Below, piece by piece: positions 32,942 to 41,394 of a stretch of 41,554 nt of DNA; within the stretch, counting starts at the first letter, position 1; each line of letters begins with the position of its first letter. The position numbers and the translations under genes were made by a program. The notes beneath the pieces were generated by a model that had not been told where the DNA came from, searched no databases, and saw only the letters and a list, made by a program, of their open reading frames with translations. The stretch spans positions 1 to 41,554 of the forward strand of contig JAAVZE010000012.1 of NCBI GenBank assembly GCA_022791495.1, written 5' to 3'. The DNA is from Eubacterium sp. Lineage in GTDB: Bacteria; Bacillota; Clostridia; Lachnospirales; Lachnospiraceae.

Positions 32942-33079
32942 AATATAGTTGCCGCAATAAGGGTTCACGATAATTCGCCCGGCAGTGCTGACTCGATGGT
33001 GTCAAGCCGAATCAGGTTCGGATTGGCGCCGTCGAACTACATACCATCCTGCCCAGACATCAGGTCACTAGATGGATTT

Positions 33080-33730
33080 TTATAATAACATTTTCTCAAT
33101 CTCCTGGCATTCATCCACCACCACTGCCTTTTCAAAACTTTCCAGCAACTTCTTCTCCCGAAATCCCCAGCTCACAAGAATACAATCCAAACCGCTGTTT
33201 ACCGCAGTCTGGTAATCCACTTCTGAATCCCCGATGTAGACAGCCTTCTCCCGGCCGCATCCCATCTCCTCCAACGCCGCGTATACTGAATCCGGGGCAG
33301 GTTTCCTCTGCCGCCCCTCCCTGTCGCCAATAGCAGACTGCGTAAACCTGGAAAAATAAATGTCATTCAGCTCTTTCACAGCTGCATCATTTTTATTGGA
33401 CACGATAGCAATATGAAATCCATTCTCTTTTAAAGCCTTCATTAATTCCAGTACACCGTCATAGGGTCTAGTTTTGATCCGGCAGTGACCGGTATAATAT
33501 TCCCGAAATGCCTCAAAAGCTTCCTTAAATTTGGGGTTATCCCTGCCCTCCGGTACCGAGCGTTCCATCAGCTTACCAATGCCATTTCCCACAAAATTCC
33601 GGATCTGTGCCAGGGTATGAACCTGCCATCCAAACCGCTGCATGATAACATTTACACAGTCGCAAAGATCTTCCAGTGTATTCAAAAGTGTCCCGTCAAG
33701 GTCAAAAATCACCGTATCATATTTCCTCAT
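33080..33730 (-). CDS. HAD-family hydrolase, phosphoglycolate-phosphatase-like
   Basis: This cytosolic phosphatase of the haloacid dehalogenase superfamily (subfamily IA) has 216 aa. Motif I is FDLDGTLLNTLED (nucleophile Asp at about 10), the cap starts near 20-85, motif II is IVSNKND, motif III the Lys in GRQRKPAPDSV, and motif IV is VYIGDSEVDYQTAVNSG. The closest functional class is phosphoglycolate phosphatase (Gph) or pyrophosphatase PpaX, but HAD specificity is not readable from sequence alone. The RBS GGAGGGAGCAGATTT precedes ATG 33730. It stands alone, convergent with the CHAP-like gene. The 138-bp space 32942-33079 shows short inverted repeats but no clear terminator. Confidence 0.92.
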   Translation of the reverse strand: MRKYDTVIFDLDGTLLNTLEDLCDCVNVIMQRFGWQVHTLAQIRNFVGNGIGKLMERSVPEGRDNPKFKEAFEAFREYYTGHCRIKTRPYDGVLELMKALKENGFHIAIVSNKNDAAVKELNDIYFSRFTQSAIGDREGRQRKPAPDSVYAALEEMGCGREKAVYIGDSEVDYQTAVNSGLDCILVSWGFREKKLLESFEKAVVVDECQEIEKMLL

Positions 33731-33756
33731 AAATCTGCTCCCTCCTCTTTTTCTGT

Positions 33757-33819
33757 CTTAATTTTGCATGTTATTTGTGCACGTTTTCTGCACATTAAGT
33801 CCATCGGGACTTATTTTAG
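33757..33819. repeat. Solitary, shortened copy of the 79-bp hairpin unit
   Basis: This carries TCTTAATTTTGC, GTGCACGTTTTCTGCAC and TTAAGTCCATCGGGACTTATTTTA. It matches the array at 29402-29724 but lacks the middle AAGTTGC/GCAACTT hairpin. It lies just upstream of the HAD gene start and about 75 bp before the small gene at 33894. Confidence 0.75.
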
Positions 33820-33893
33820 CATATTTCCCTCATTCTGTGAATACTATGCCTGAAATTGCAGATACTATCCAAAAACAGAAAGGAATGAGAGAT

Positions 33894-34085
33894 ATGGATC
33901 ACAAGAAAAACAACGAAACAAACATCAACCAGGCAGAAAACAAAAACACAAAGGATGGCATCTCAGAACAGAGAGCTGCACAGATTCGTCAGAAGTCTCT
34001 CTACAACGAAGAAGATCTACCAGCACCGGACAACAACCTCTTCTGGGAGCACGCTTCCAATCCACTCAGCAGCAAAGGAAATTAG
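33894..34085 (+). CDS. Small hydrophilic hypothetical protein
   Basis: This 63-aa, strongly polar protein is rich in Asn, Lys, Gln and Glu (MDHKKNNETNINQAENKN) with a distinctive C-terminus (NEEDLPAPDNNLFWEHASN). There is no signal peptide or membrane segment, and I do not recognise it. ATG 33894 follows AAAGGAATGAGAGAT; the frame is open further upstream, but that part overlaps the repeat element and lacks a ribosome site. Its stop overlaps the end of the convergent kinase gene by four bases. The composition resembles small stress- or spore-related proteins of this lineage, but that is only an impression. Confidence 0.65.
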   Translation: MDHKKNNETNINQAENKNTKDGISEQRAAQIRQKSLYNEEDLPAPDNNLFWEHASNPLSSKGN

Positions 34086-34900
34086 CACAGCTCAGACCGG
34101 AGAAGATACAGCTTCTTTTTGTTCTTTTTATAACAACAGGCTGTATCCTCCAGGTCTCTTTTTATTTGTTCCACCCTCTGATATCTTCTCTCTGGTTCTC
34201 TCGCCAGACACTTCATCACAATATGTTCCATCCCCCTGGATACATTCCGTTTCCGCTTCCTGAGAGGGATCAGCCTGCAAAATGGGTCAGGACGGCAGCC
34301 ACTCAGTCCATGATACAGAGTTGCCCCAAAGGCATAGATATCTGCTGACGGTGTGAGCTGTCCCTGTTTTACGAACTGCTCCGGCGGGGCATAACCGGGC
34401 GTCCCCAGAGACTCCTTTGGCATCGCATGCAGAGTACCATATGCTCCTAACTTCAATCCAACAGCAGCTCCGAAATCGATAAGGCGGATCTGACCTGCTG
34501 GGGATATCATGATATTTCCAGGTTTTAGATCCCTGAATAAGATCCGGTTTCCACTCCCGTGCAGAAATGACAAAGCTTCGCACAACTCCATCCCCCAGCG
34601 AACGGCCTGTTCTTCTGGAATTCTGCCAGCTCTTTTGATCCAGTTCTTCATCGTCTCTCCCGCTACATACTCCATAACCAGATAAACGTATCCGTCCTGG
34701 CACAGTACTTCCTTAACTTTGGGAACCGCTGGATGATCCAGCCTCTCCAACAGCCTTCTCTCATGTTCTGCTACGGAGAGATCACCTCCCTGGGAATATT
34801 TCTTTATGGCAGCCCGACTGCCCGTCCCCCTGTCTGCTCCCAGATAAACGCTAGAGGTTCCTCCCTCTCCCAGTTTTTTTATTAAAATATATTTATCCAT
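34082..34900 (-). CDS. Hanks-type serine/threonine protein kinase, cytosolic
   Basis: This 272-aa kinase has the Hanks motifs in order: glycine loop KLGEGGTSSVYLG, the ATP-binding Lys in RAAIKKYS, catalytic loop LFRDLKPGN (Phe replacing the common His-Arg-Asp His), DFG in LIDFGAAVG, and the activation/APE region SLGTPGYAPPEQF. No transmembrane helix or PASTA domain is present, unlike PrkC, so it is a soluble kinase. ATG 34900 (after AAGGAG) is preferred to a TTG at 34915. It is the last gene of the serS, PP2C-like, kinase run. Substrates are unknown. Confidence 0.93.
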   Translation of the reverse strand: MDKYILIKKLGEGGTSSVYLGADRGTGSRAAIKKYSQGGDLSVAEHERRLLERLDHPAVPKVKEVLCQDGYVYLVMEYVAGETMKNWIKRAGRIPEEQAVRWGMELCEALSFLHGSGNRILFRDLKPGNIMISPAGQIRLIDFGAAVGLKLGAYGTLHAMPKESLGTPGYAPPEQFVKQGQLTPSADIYAFGATLYHGLSGCRPDPFCRLIPLRKRKRNVSRGMEHIVMKCLAREPERRYQRVEQIKRDLEDTACCYKKNKKKLYLLRSELC

Positions 34901-34926
34901 ATTCTCCTTCTTCAATTATTGTTGTA

Positions 34927-35676
34927 CTAATGTGCATACGGAATACACTCCGCCAAAAGAATCCCAGCACTTTCACCCGGCAACTGGCCCAGTAACTGGC
35001 AGTACCTTTTTCTTATTTTCTTCTTTGATAATATTTTTGAAATCTCCAGATCGATCTGTTCCGGACTAAGAATAAATAGACAATGTTCACTAACATTACG
35101 AACTTTAAAAAAGATTTCTCCCGTCTCCCCCAGTACGTTGGCAAACCCGCATCGCTCCTCACAGGTAAGCCACCGGCTTGTTCCCCTAGATCTGCTGTGT
35201 TCTAGAATATGTATGCAGCCACTGCCGCAAAAGAGATACTGCTTCTCCCAGAACAATAAGATGGCAAAATCAACTGGAGATCTCCCGGAAACTGCCATAT
35301 CTCCCAGCGCTCCCTCCAAAAGATCCTGCCAACGTCCTGCCAGCAGGGCAACAACCGATGGCTCTACTGGTTCTGGAACTCTTTTCCCCCGAACCCGCCT
35401 TCTGGCACAAATAAAGGGAAGGCATTCCGGCAGCTCATGGGAAAACCAGTGTGCAAAATTCCATAAAAGACGATCTTGCAACTGCATTGTCTCCCGGTCC
35501 TGCCGGCGGGATCTGCTCATGATGACAAGGGAAATATTGGCGGGCGCATGTCTCCCCCGCCTTATGCCAGAAAGCCACCCAGACAGACCAGCCTTCGCCA
35601 CCTTTCCCTCCATCACACAGATTCCTGTGCCTTCACCTGTTTTCTTATCTTTATCATATACCACCCTGATTTTCAA
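34927..35676 (-). CDS. Unknown protein paired with the kinase; possible degenerate PP2C phosphatase
   Basis: I do not recognise this 249-aa protein by direct motifs. Its segments (LVIMSRSRRQDRETMQLQD, SPVDFAILLFWEKQYLFCGSGCIHIL, RNVSEHCLFILSPEQIDLEI) follow the order of strands in PP2C phosphatases, where an inner GDS-type turn and an LLCSDG-type strand occur. The metal-binding aspartates are not present at those points. A pseudophosphatase or scaffold partner of the adjacent kinase is therefore an inference. The start is TTG 35676 with GGGGGG upstream. It lies 26 bp before the kinase gene and 30 bp after serS. Confidence 0.55.
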   Translation of the reverse strand: MKIRVVYDKDKKTGEGTGICVMEGKVAKAGLSGWLSGIRRGRHAPANISLVIMSRSRRQDRETMQLQDRLLWNFAHWFSHELPECLPFICARRRVRGKRVPEPVEPSVVALLAGRWQDLLEGALGDMAVSGRSPVDFAILLFWEKQYLFCGSGCIHILEHSRSRGTSRWLTCEERCGFANVLGETGEIFFKVRNVSEHCLFILSPEQIDLEISKILSKKKIRKRYCQLLGQLPGESAGILLAECIPYAH

Positions 35677-35706
35677 CTTATCCCCCCATTATTCCGCTTC
35701 TGTCAC

Positions 35707-36990
35707 CTATTTGACATCAATTTTCTCTTTTCCTCCCATATATGGCTGCAATGCCTTCGGTATATTCACGGAACCATCCGCATTGAGATTATTCTCCAAA
35801 AATGCGATCAGCATACGTGGCGGCGCCACTACTGTATTGTTTAAAGTATGAGCAAAATATTTTCCCTTTTCCCCAACCACACGTATTTTAAGACGTCTCG
35901 CCTGGGCATCCCCCAGGTTGGAACAGCTTCCCACCTCAAAATACTTTTTCTGTCTCGGAGACCATGCCTCCACATCGATGGATTTTACTTTGAGATCTGC
36001 CAGATCGCCAGAACAGCACTCCAGCGTCCGCACCGGAATATCCAAAGAGCGGAACAGATCTACGGTATTCTGCCAGAGCTTCTCAAACCACTGCATACTC
36101 TCCTCCGGCTTACAGACAACGATCATTTCCTGCTTCTCAAACTGATGGATGCGGTATACTCCCCTCTCTTCAATCCCATGAGCGCCTTTTTCCTTGCGGA
36201 AACAAGGAGAATAACTAGTCAACGTCTGGGGAAGCTTGTCCTCTGGAAGTATCTTATCGATAAATTTTCCAATCATAGAGTGCTCGCTGGTTCCGATCAG
36301 GTACAGATCCTCTCCTTCAATCTTGTACATCATGGCATCCATCTCATCAAAACTCATAACCCCGGTCACTACATTGCTCCGGATCATAAAGGGAGGCACA
36401 CAATAAGTAAATCCCCGGTCAATCATAAAGTCCCTGGCATAAGAGATCACCGCTGAATGAAGCCTCGCCACATCTCCCATCAGATAATAAAATCCATTGC
36501 CAGCTACGTCCCTTGCCGCATCCAGATCAATACCCTCAAATTTTTCCATAATCTCGGTGTGATATGGAATCTCATAATCCGGTACCACCGGCTCGCCAAA
36601 TTTTTCAATCTCTACGTTTTCACTGTCATCTTTTCCGATAGGCACACTGGGATCAATTATATTGGGAATGGTCATCATGATCTCACGAATCTTTTCTCCC
36701 AGCTCGTCTTCCCTCTTCTCCAGCTCGGCAAGTCTCTCGGCGCCCTTTGCTACTTCTGCTTTCAGCGCCTCTGCCTCATCCTTCTTGCCCTGCGCCATCA
36801 ATCCGCCTATATTTTTTGAAATCTTCTTACGGTTCGCACGAAGCTCATCCGCCTCCTGCTGCGTGGCACGGCTCTCTTTGTCCAGTGCGATCACCTCATC
36901 CACCAGCGGGAGTTTTCTGTCTTGAAATTTGTTTTTGATATTTTCCTTCACAACATCCGGATTTTCCCGTAAAAATTTAATGTCCAGCAT
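35707..36990 (-). CDS. serS: Seryl-tRNA synthetase
   Basis: It charges tRNA-Ser. The 427-aa protein has the N-terminal coiled-coil arm (about 30-105; DELRANRKKISKNIGGLM) and the class II catalytic core. Motif 2 lies in FRKEKGAHGIEERGVYRIHQF and motif 3 in NTVVAPPRMLIAFLENN. The serine/ATP region is TSEHSMIGKF and SCSNLGDAQARRL. The RBS AGGAGGAACCAACT precedes ATG 36990. The promoter at 37021-37049 lies so close that there is no room for a T-box leader, which is often found before serS in Firmicutes. The two kinase-related genes follow at short spacing. Confidence 0.97.
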   Translation of the reverse strand: MLDIKFLRENPDVVKENIKNKFQDRKLPLVDEVIALDKESRATQQEADELRANRKKISKNIGGLMAQGKKDEAEALKAEVAKGAERLAELEKREDELGEKIREIMMTIPNIIDPSVPIGKDDSENVEIEKFGEPVVPDYEIPYHTEIMEKFEGIDLDAARDVAGNGFYYLMGDVARLHSAVISYARDFMIDRGFTYCVPPFMIRSNVVTGVMSFDEMDAMMYKIEGEDLYLIGTSEHSMIGKFIDKILPEDKLPQTLTSYSPCFRKEKGAHGIEERGVYRIHQFEKQEMIVVCKPEESMQWFEKLWQNTVDLFRSLDIPVRTLECCSGDLADLKVKSIDVEAWSPRQKKYFEVGSCSNLGDAQARRLKIRVVGEKGKYFAHTLNNTVVAPPRMLIAFLENNLNADGSVNIPKALQPYMGGKEKIDVK

Positions 36991-37020
36991 AGTTGGTTCC
37001 TCCTAAATATAATTGGCTCT

Positions 37021-37049
37021 ATTATACACCTTTTTGCATTACCGTGCAA
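37021..37049 (-). promoter_or_regulatory. SigA-type promoter of serS
   Basis: On the minus strand TTGCAC, 17 bp and TATAAT end about 30 bp upstream of the serS ATG, giving a very short leader. The remaining space up to the upstream stop (37131) contains an imperfect CTAACG/CGTTAG hairpin (about 37095-37122) without a T-run. Confidence 0.85.
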
Positions 37050-37130
37050 TTTATTTCTGTTTGATCACTGGGTATCCATGATACGCCGCCTAGCTAAACT
37101 AACGATGCCAAGCCATATCCGTTAGGCTAA

Positions 37131-38093
37131 TTACCCCTTATCTCCTTTGGGGTAAATATCATTGGTATCCAGTCTCGGCAGTGTAAAGGGATGATCTTTT
37201 CCTAATTCTGCCACTCTCGCCTCTACCGACACTGCCAGTCTGCACCCGGCCTGTCTAATATAGTCAATGACATCATCACTGTAATTTCCATAGGGATAAT
37301 TCATCACCCAGTTGTCTCTGTCTATGATACCATCAAAATATGTAAGCGCTTCCTCTACGTCCCTTTGCATCTGCTCCCTTGGTAGTTTACCCAGCCAGTA
37401 ATGGTCGTATCCATGAATACCAAAAAACATTCCCCCCTGTTTCATGCAGCGGATCTGAGCCATATTCATATACAGTTCCCTGGCGAATACATCTTCTGCC
37501 ACTCCCACATATTTTGCAAAAAACTTTTTGGCCATTTCATTGCGCATCTCTTCCGGCAGCTCATTTTGTAATAATCGCTTTACAAAAATAACTTCACCGG
37601 AATCCCATCGGTTGGGAACTCCAATGCGGTCATAGATCTTCTGGTTCTCCTCGATAGCAGCGCCCGCGGCACGGTACTCGTCCATACTGCGAAAACAATC
37701 CGATACCAGTTCACTCATCTTTCCCTTCCGCTCTGCCTCCGCCAGTATAAAATGAATTCGGTTTACCGTCAAAAGCTTATGCTCTTTTACCGCCATGGCA
37801 TTGGGGAAAAAGGATCCCTGTACCCCATATTTTTTCAGGATGGGATAGACCACCGTGTAATGGTCTATATAACCATCATCAAAAGTCAAAAGCAGGGCGT
37901 TATCTGGAATTCCGGAATAATTTTCTTTGGAATATGCCTCCAGCAGACTCTCCATCGTGATCACCGTGTAATTTTTTATGATATGATCTATCTGCTGGAT
38001 AAACAGGGACTGATCCAGTCCCCGGATCTCCGGATATCTGCTGTGTGCCAGATCGCGTACATAATGATACATAATAATGGTAACTTTTTTCAT
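37131..38093 (-). CDS. Polysaccharide deacetylase (NodB-homology, CE4 type)
   Basis: It removes acetyl groups from N-acetylated sugars. The 320-aa protein begins KKVTIIMYHYVRD and carries CE4 motif 1 in LLTFDDGYIDHY (catalytic Asp and metal Asp), motif 2 in FGIHGYDHYWLG (both metal His, H-x-x-x-H) and motif 3 in NYPYGNYSDDV. There is no signal peptide or membrane helix, so it acts on cytosolic, nucleotide- or lipid-linked sugars, or on a glycan being assembled. It starts 10 bp after the third glycosyltransferase and closes the four-gene operon. A middle region (about 115-205) between motifs 1 and 2 is longer than in minimal NodB domains. Confidence 0.88.
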   Translation of the reverse strand: MKKVTIIMYHYVRDLAHSRYPEIRGLDQSLFIQQIDHIIKNYTVITMESLLEAYSKENYSGIPDNALLLTFDDGYIDHYTVVYPILKKYGVQGSFFPNAMAVKEHKLLTVNRIHFILAEAERKGKMSELVSDCFRSMDEYRAAGAAIEENQKIYDRIGVPNRWDSGEVIFVKRLLQNELPEEMRNEMAKKFFAKYVGVAEDVFARELYMNMAQIRCMKQGGMFFGIHGYDHYWLGKLPREQMQRDVEEALTYFDGIIDRDNWVMNYPYGNYSDDVIDYIRQAGCRLAVSVEARVAELGKDHPFTLPRLDTNDIYPKGDKG

Positions 38094-38103
38094 CCCAAAC
38101 TCC

Positions 38104-39072
38104 TTAATTCACTGTAATCTCATCGATAAACTCACAAATAACTTCCTTATCTTCCTGACGGATCGGAAGCTGTACCCAATCCAATTCTTCTTTCATCTGT
38201 ACTGCTGCTTTTCCCATAATTTCGTTCCAATTATAACCATTCTTTTCATATTTCTCTTTATTTAGCTTAATTAGAAAACTGGTCTTTTCACACAACATGA
38301 TAAACATCTGAAACTTTATACCGGCTGCTCCTTCCATATCCCGAATCTGTTCAGCAAATCCATGCATCTGCACCATTCTTTTTTCATAAGTTCCGTATTC
38401 AGCGATATGTTGATCCGGTCCTTTTTCTGCTACTACAAGATCATTTTCTGCTTCTCCTTCATCCACCAGCCAGATTTCCCCGCTAAAAAAATCAGAATTA
38501 ACCAGTGCATATGCTTCATAAAACATATGAGGATAATAACAATACGCTTCATTTTCCCGGTACTTTGTCTCATATTGGCCGACCACTGCATCTGTAATAA
38601 TCTTCCTATTATATATGGCACCAGACATATAATTTCCATTCATATAAAATGCCCCCAATGCCTTTTCTCCAGCCGTTTCATAAGCATTCTTCAGCCAGTT
38701 ATAAAATGTACTTGTCTTCGCCTTGATCATACCAAGCTCAGGAAATTCCTTTATTACCCGTAAATAATAGTCGAGATTAGGCGCCACGATCTTGTCCTCA
38801 TCGCTGAGCAGCAGGCAGAACTCTCCCCGGGACATTCTTATTACCTGATTTACATTTCCTACAAATCCCTGATTTTCTGCAAATTCATGGTATACAAAGC
38901 GATCGTCTTTTAATTCCCTTAATTGCTCATAACCCTCGACATTTTTATCACTCCCATTATTGGAACATATAATCTCCAGATCGTTCCCATAGGGAAGTAA
39001 AAGAAGTTCTTTCACCAGCGCAAGTGCCCGGTGTCCTCTATTATAGGATGGTATACAAATACTAAGTAACAT
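38104..39072 (-). CDS. GT2-like glycosyltransferase, paralogue C
   Basis: This is a predicted sugar transferase using a nucleotide-sugar donor, with a GT-A fold. The 322-aa protein begins with LSICIPSYNRGHRALALV (donor-binding strand) and has the DxD-type metal site in CLLLSDEDKI (about residue 90). The C-terminal half has the motif QMHGFAEQIRD shared with its two neighbours. It is the most diverged at the C-terminus of three tandem paralogues (38104, 39133 and 40125). The RBS AAAGGAGAGTACCAAA precedes ATG 39072. There is no membrane segment. The acceptor is unknown; proximity to flagellin suggests protein glycosylation. Confidence 0.88.
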   Translation of the reverse strand: MLLSICIPSYNRGHRALALVKELLLLPYGNDLEIICSNNGSDKNVEGYEQLRELKDDRFVYHEFAENQGFVGNVNQVIRMSRGEFCLLLSDEDKIVAPNLDYYLRVIKEFPELGMIKAKTSTFYNWLKNAYETAGEKALGAFYMNGNYMSGAIYNRKIITDAVVGQYETKYRENEAYCYYPHMFYEAYALVNSDFFSGEIWLVDEGEAENDLVVAEKGPDQHIAEYGTYEKRMVQMHGFAEQIRDMEGAAGIKFQMFIMLCEKTSFLIKLNKEKYEKNGYNWNEIMGKAAVQMKEELDWVQLPIRQEDKEVICEFIDEITVN

Positions 39073-39132
39073 TTTGGTACTCTCCTTTACAGTATATCAC
39101 ATTTTTTCATTCACCGCTACCTGTTTTCCCTT

Positions 39133-40116
39133 TTAAGCTGACTCTCGGCGCTGACATAACACGTCAATATATTCATTCAATAGATCCGTCTCTTCCTGTC
39201 CAAGATTATGTCCTGTCTGCAGAACCTCACTGTGCATCTGATCCGCTGCCAGTTCCATGATCTTCTCCCAGTCATCACCATGGGAAATGTATTTATCCTT
39301 CTGAATATTAATCCATTCAGCTATACGTTCGATCACACGGCCCAGCATTTGAAACACAAGAGTTGGTTTCACATCCAGATCCCGTACATGCTCCAAAAAT
39401 CCATGCATCTGTGCGATTCGGCTCTCATATGTGCCAAAAACAGGAACCGTAGGATCCGGACTCTCCGTTCCCGAATCAAAAGAATCCGCCGGCGCCCCCT
39501 CCTCGATCAAAAGCAGATCGCTGCTGCAAAAATTCCCATGTAAAAGTGCATAGGTGTCTAAAAAAAGATGAACATAATAAATATATGCTTCATTTTCCCC
39601 ATATCTTTTTTCATACTCTTCAATCAGCTCATTGGAGATGATATTCCTATTATAAATAGTGCCGGATATATAATTTCCCATCAGATAATAACTATCCACC
39701 GCTTCCTCTGTGAAGGAGAAATATTGTGTCCGCAGGTCGCTGTACACAAAACTGGTACACCCCTTTACCAGACTCAGTTCAGGATGCATATCAAGAAAAA
39801 GAATGTAATTTTTTAGATTCTCAAATAAAATGTCATCCTCATCACTTAGTAGCATACAAAAGTCTCCATGAGACATCTTGACCACCTGATTGACATTCCT
39901 GGCAAATCCCTGGTTGCTTTCAAATTCATGGTACCTGAACCGCTTATCTTTTATTTCCTTTATCTCTTGATACTCTTTTTTATATTTATCGCTTCCATTG
40001 TTAGAAAAAATGATTTCTATCCTATCCCCATCATATGGCAGCGCCAAAAGTTTTTTTACCAACTGGGCTGCCCTGTGCCCCCGGTTATAGGAGGGAATAC
40101 AAATACTAAACAACAT
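39133..40116 (-). CDS. GT2-like glycosyltransferase, paralogue B
   Basis: This is the middle of the three tandem GT-A glycosyltransferases (327 aa). The start ATG 40116 gives the same N-terminus as its neighbours (MLFSICIPSYNRGHRAAQLV). The metal-site motif is MLLSDEDDIL, and the shared C-terminal segment is QMHGFLEHVRD. The frame is open four codons earlier to a GTG that overlaps the upstream stop (GTGA), so translation is coupled either way. An insertion GAPADSFDSGTESPDPT (about residues 210-226) distinguishes it from the other two. Same inferred role as paralogues A and C. Confidence 0.88.
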   Translation of the reverse strand: MLFSICIPSYNRGHRAAQLVKKLLALPYDGDRIEIIFSNNGSDKYKKEYQEIKEIKDKRFRYHEFESNQGFARNVNQVVKMSHGDFCMLLSDEDDILFENLKNYILFLDMHPELSLVKGCTSFVYSDLRTQYFSFTEEAVDSYYLMGNYISGTIYNRNIISNELIEEYEKRYGENEAYIYYVHLFLDTYALLHGNFCSSDLLLIEEGAPADSFDSGTESPDPTVPVFGTYESRIAQMHGFLEHVRDLDVKPTLVFQMLGRVIERIAEWINIQKDKYISHGDDWEKIMELAADQMHSEVLQTGHNLGQEETDLLNEYIDVLCQRRESA

Positions 40117-40124
40117 AGTCACCG

Positions 40125-41102
40125 TCACTCCTCTTTTGCTTCCACCGTTATCGAATCAATAAAATGACACACCGCTTCCAAATCTTCTTTCTGAAATGGG
40201 AAATTCATATCATACAGCTCCTCTTTCATCTTTCGAGCCATTAATCTCATAATTCCCAGATAGTCAAAACCACCTTTCACATATCCCTCTCTGTGATGGC
40301 GGATCAAAAAGGCATGTTGCTCAAATACCATAACCAGCATATCAAACTGCATTTGAAAAGAAATCCCCAGATCCTTGATCTGCTCAATAAATCCATGCAT
40401 CTGCTTTATCACATTATCGTAGGCATCATATGCCGGAATCTCCTCTGCCTTGTCCATCACCTTCAGATCCTGTTCTGTCTCACCCTCTGATACCAGCCAT
40501 ACATCACTGGCAAAAAAATGCCCACGCAATAATGCATATGTGCTTATAAACATATGAGGATAATATATATATCCTGTGTTATCACGGTATTTCTCTGCAT
40601 ACTCATCAATCATCTGATCCGTAATGATATGCCGGTTGAAGATCATTCCTGACACATAGATCCCCCGCATATAAAAGGCATCGATCGCCTGTTTACCAGC
40701 CCCGGCAAAACAATCCTCTATATCCGCAAAGGCAAAACCTGTCCGGGGACGGATCACTCCAATATCCGGATATTTTTCCATGATACGCAGGTAAAATTCC
40801 AGGTTTTCTTCCAAAATCCAGTCTTCATCACTTAAAAGCATGCAGAAATCCCCATGAGACATTTTGATCACCTGGTTCACATTCCCGGCAAATCCATGGT
40901 TTGTCGAAAACTCATGATACACAAACCTCTTGTCCTGGACTTTTTTCAGCTTTTCATATCCTTCCACATTCTTATCACTTCCATTGTTGGAACATATTAT
41001 CTCAATCTTTGTTTCATCCAATGACATCCCCAGCAGTCTCTGGATCAACTCAAACGCCCGATGCCCTCTATTATAGGATGGTACGCAAATACTAAGTAAC
41101 AT
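40125..41102 (-). CDS. GT2-like glycosyltransferase, paralogue A
   Basis: This is the first gene of the four-gene glycan operon, a 325-aa GT-A enzyme. It begins MLLSICVPSYNRGHRAFELI, has the segment VYHEFSTNHGFAGNVNQV and the metal site MLLSDEDWIL (about residue 90), and shares QMHGFIEQIKD with the others. The RBS AGGAGAATTGTT precedes ATG 41102. The upstream 400 bp contains three terminators but no convincing promoter, so its transcription may depend on readthrough or on a nonstandard sigma factor. The three genes are clearly duplicated copies, with near-identical DNA at each 5' end. Confidence 0.88.
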   Translation of the reverse strand: MLLSICVPSYNRGHRAFELIQRLLGMSLDETKIEIICSNNGSDKNVEGYEKLKKVQDKRFVYHEFSTNHGFAGNVNQVIKMSHGDFCMLLSDEDWILEENLEFYLRIMEKYPDIGVIRPRTGFAFADIEDCFAGAGKQAIDAFYMRGIYVSGMIFNRHIITDQMIDEYAEKYRDNTGYIYYPHMFISTYALLRGHFFASDVWLVSEGETEQDLKVMDKAEEIPAYDAYDNVIKQMHGFIEQIKDLGISFQMQFDMLVMVFEQHAFLIRHHREGYVKGGFDYLGIMRLMARKMKEELYDMNFPFQKEDLEAVCHFIDSITVEAKEE

Positions 41103-41170
41103 AACAATTCTCCTGCTTCGTCAAACTAAAAGTCTCATAACAGTGTCATTTATTTTCCTTATTATCTTAT

Positions 41171-41198
41171 AAAAAGACGCGCTTAAAAAGCGCGCATC
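41171..41198 (-). terminator. Third terminator between flagellin and the glycan operon
   Basis: On the minus strand GCGCGCTT/AAGCGCGT form a short GC-rich hairpin followed by CTTTTTATAAG. It lies about 70 bp upstream of the glycosyltransferase A start. Confidence 0.8.
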
Positions 41199-41231
41199 TC
41201 TGGAAGCTGACACCTCTCTTATCAGTTAAAG

Positions 41232-41332
41232 GTAAAAAAAGGTGCGACTGAGAAACGCGCACCTCTGAAGAATCACAAGTGATTCTTCGCTCCGCACTTC
41301 GAGAACTTTCCTATAGGATAAAATGAAAAGGA
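41232..41332 (-). terminator. Terminator-type repeat element, copy 3
   Basis: On the minus strand the block TTTATCCTATAGGAAAGTTC, then GTGCGGAGC, is followed by hairpin AAGAATCAC/GTGATTCTT, then hairpin GGTGCG/CGCACC with loop CGTTTCTCAG, then T7. It shares order and sequence with 11305-11362 and 29123-29210. Confidence 0.85.
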
Positions 41333-41376
41333 GCTGTTATACCAGCGATCTGATCGCTGGTACAGATAGCTCCTTT
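41320..41376 (-). terminator. Flagellin terminator
   Basis: On the minus strand AAAGGAGCTATCTG/AACAGCTCCTTTT encloses an inner ACCAGCGATC/GATCGCTGGT stem and is followed by CTTTTCATTTT. It lies about 130 bp past the flagellin stop, and is followed on the same strand by two more terminators. Confidence 0.85.
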
Positions 41377-41394
41377 CCCAACTTTTATTATGAT

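Noticed and set aside
31951-33040. Shared string CGACGGCGCCA around 31951 and, inverted, around 33030
   Set aside because: An 11-base match is expected often by chance in 41 kb, and the surrounding sequences do not align.
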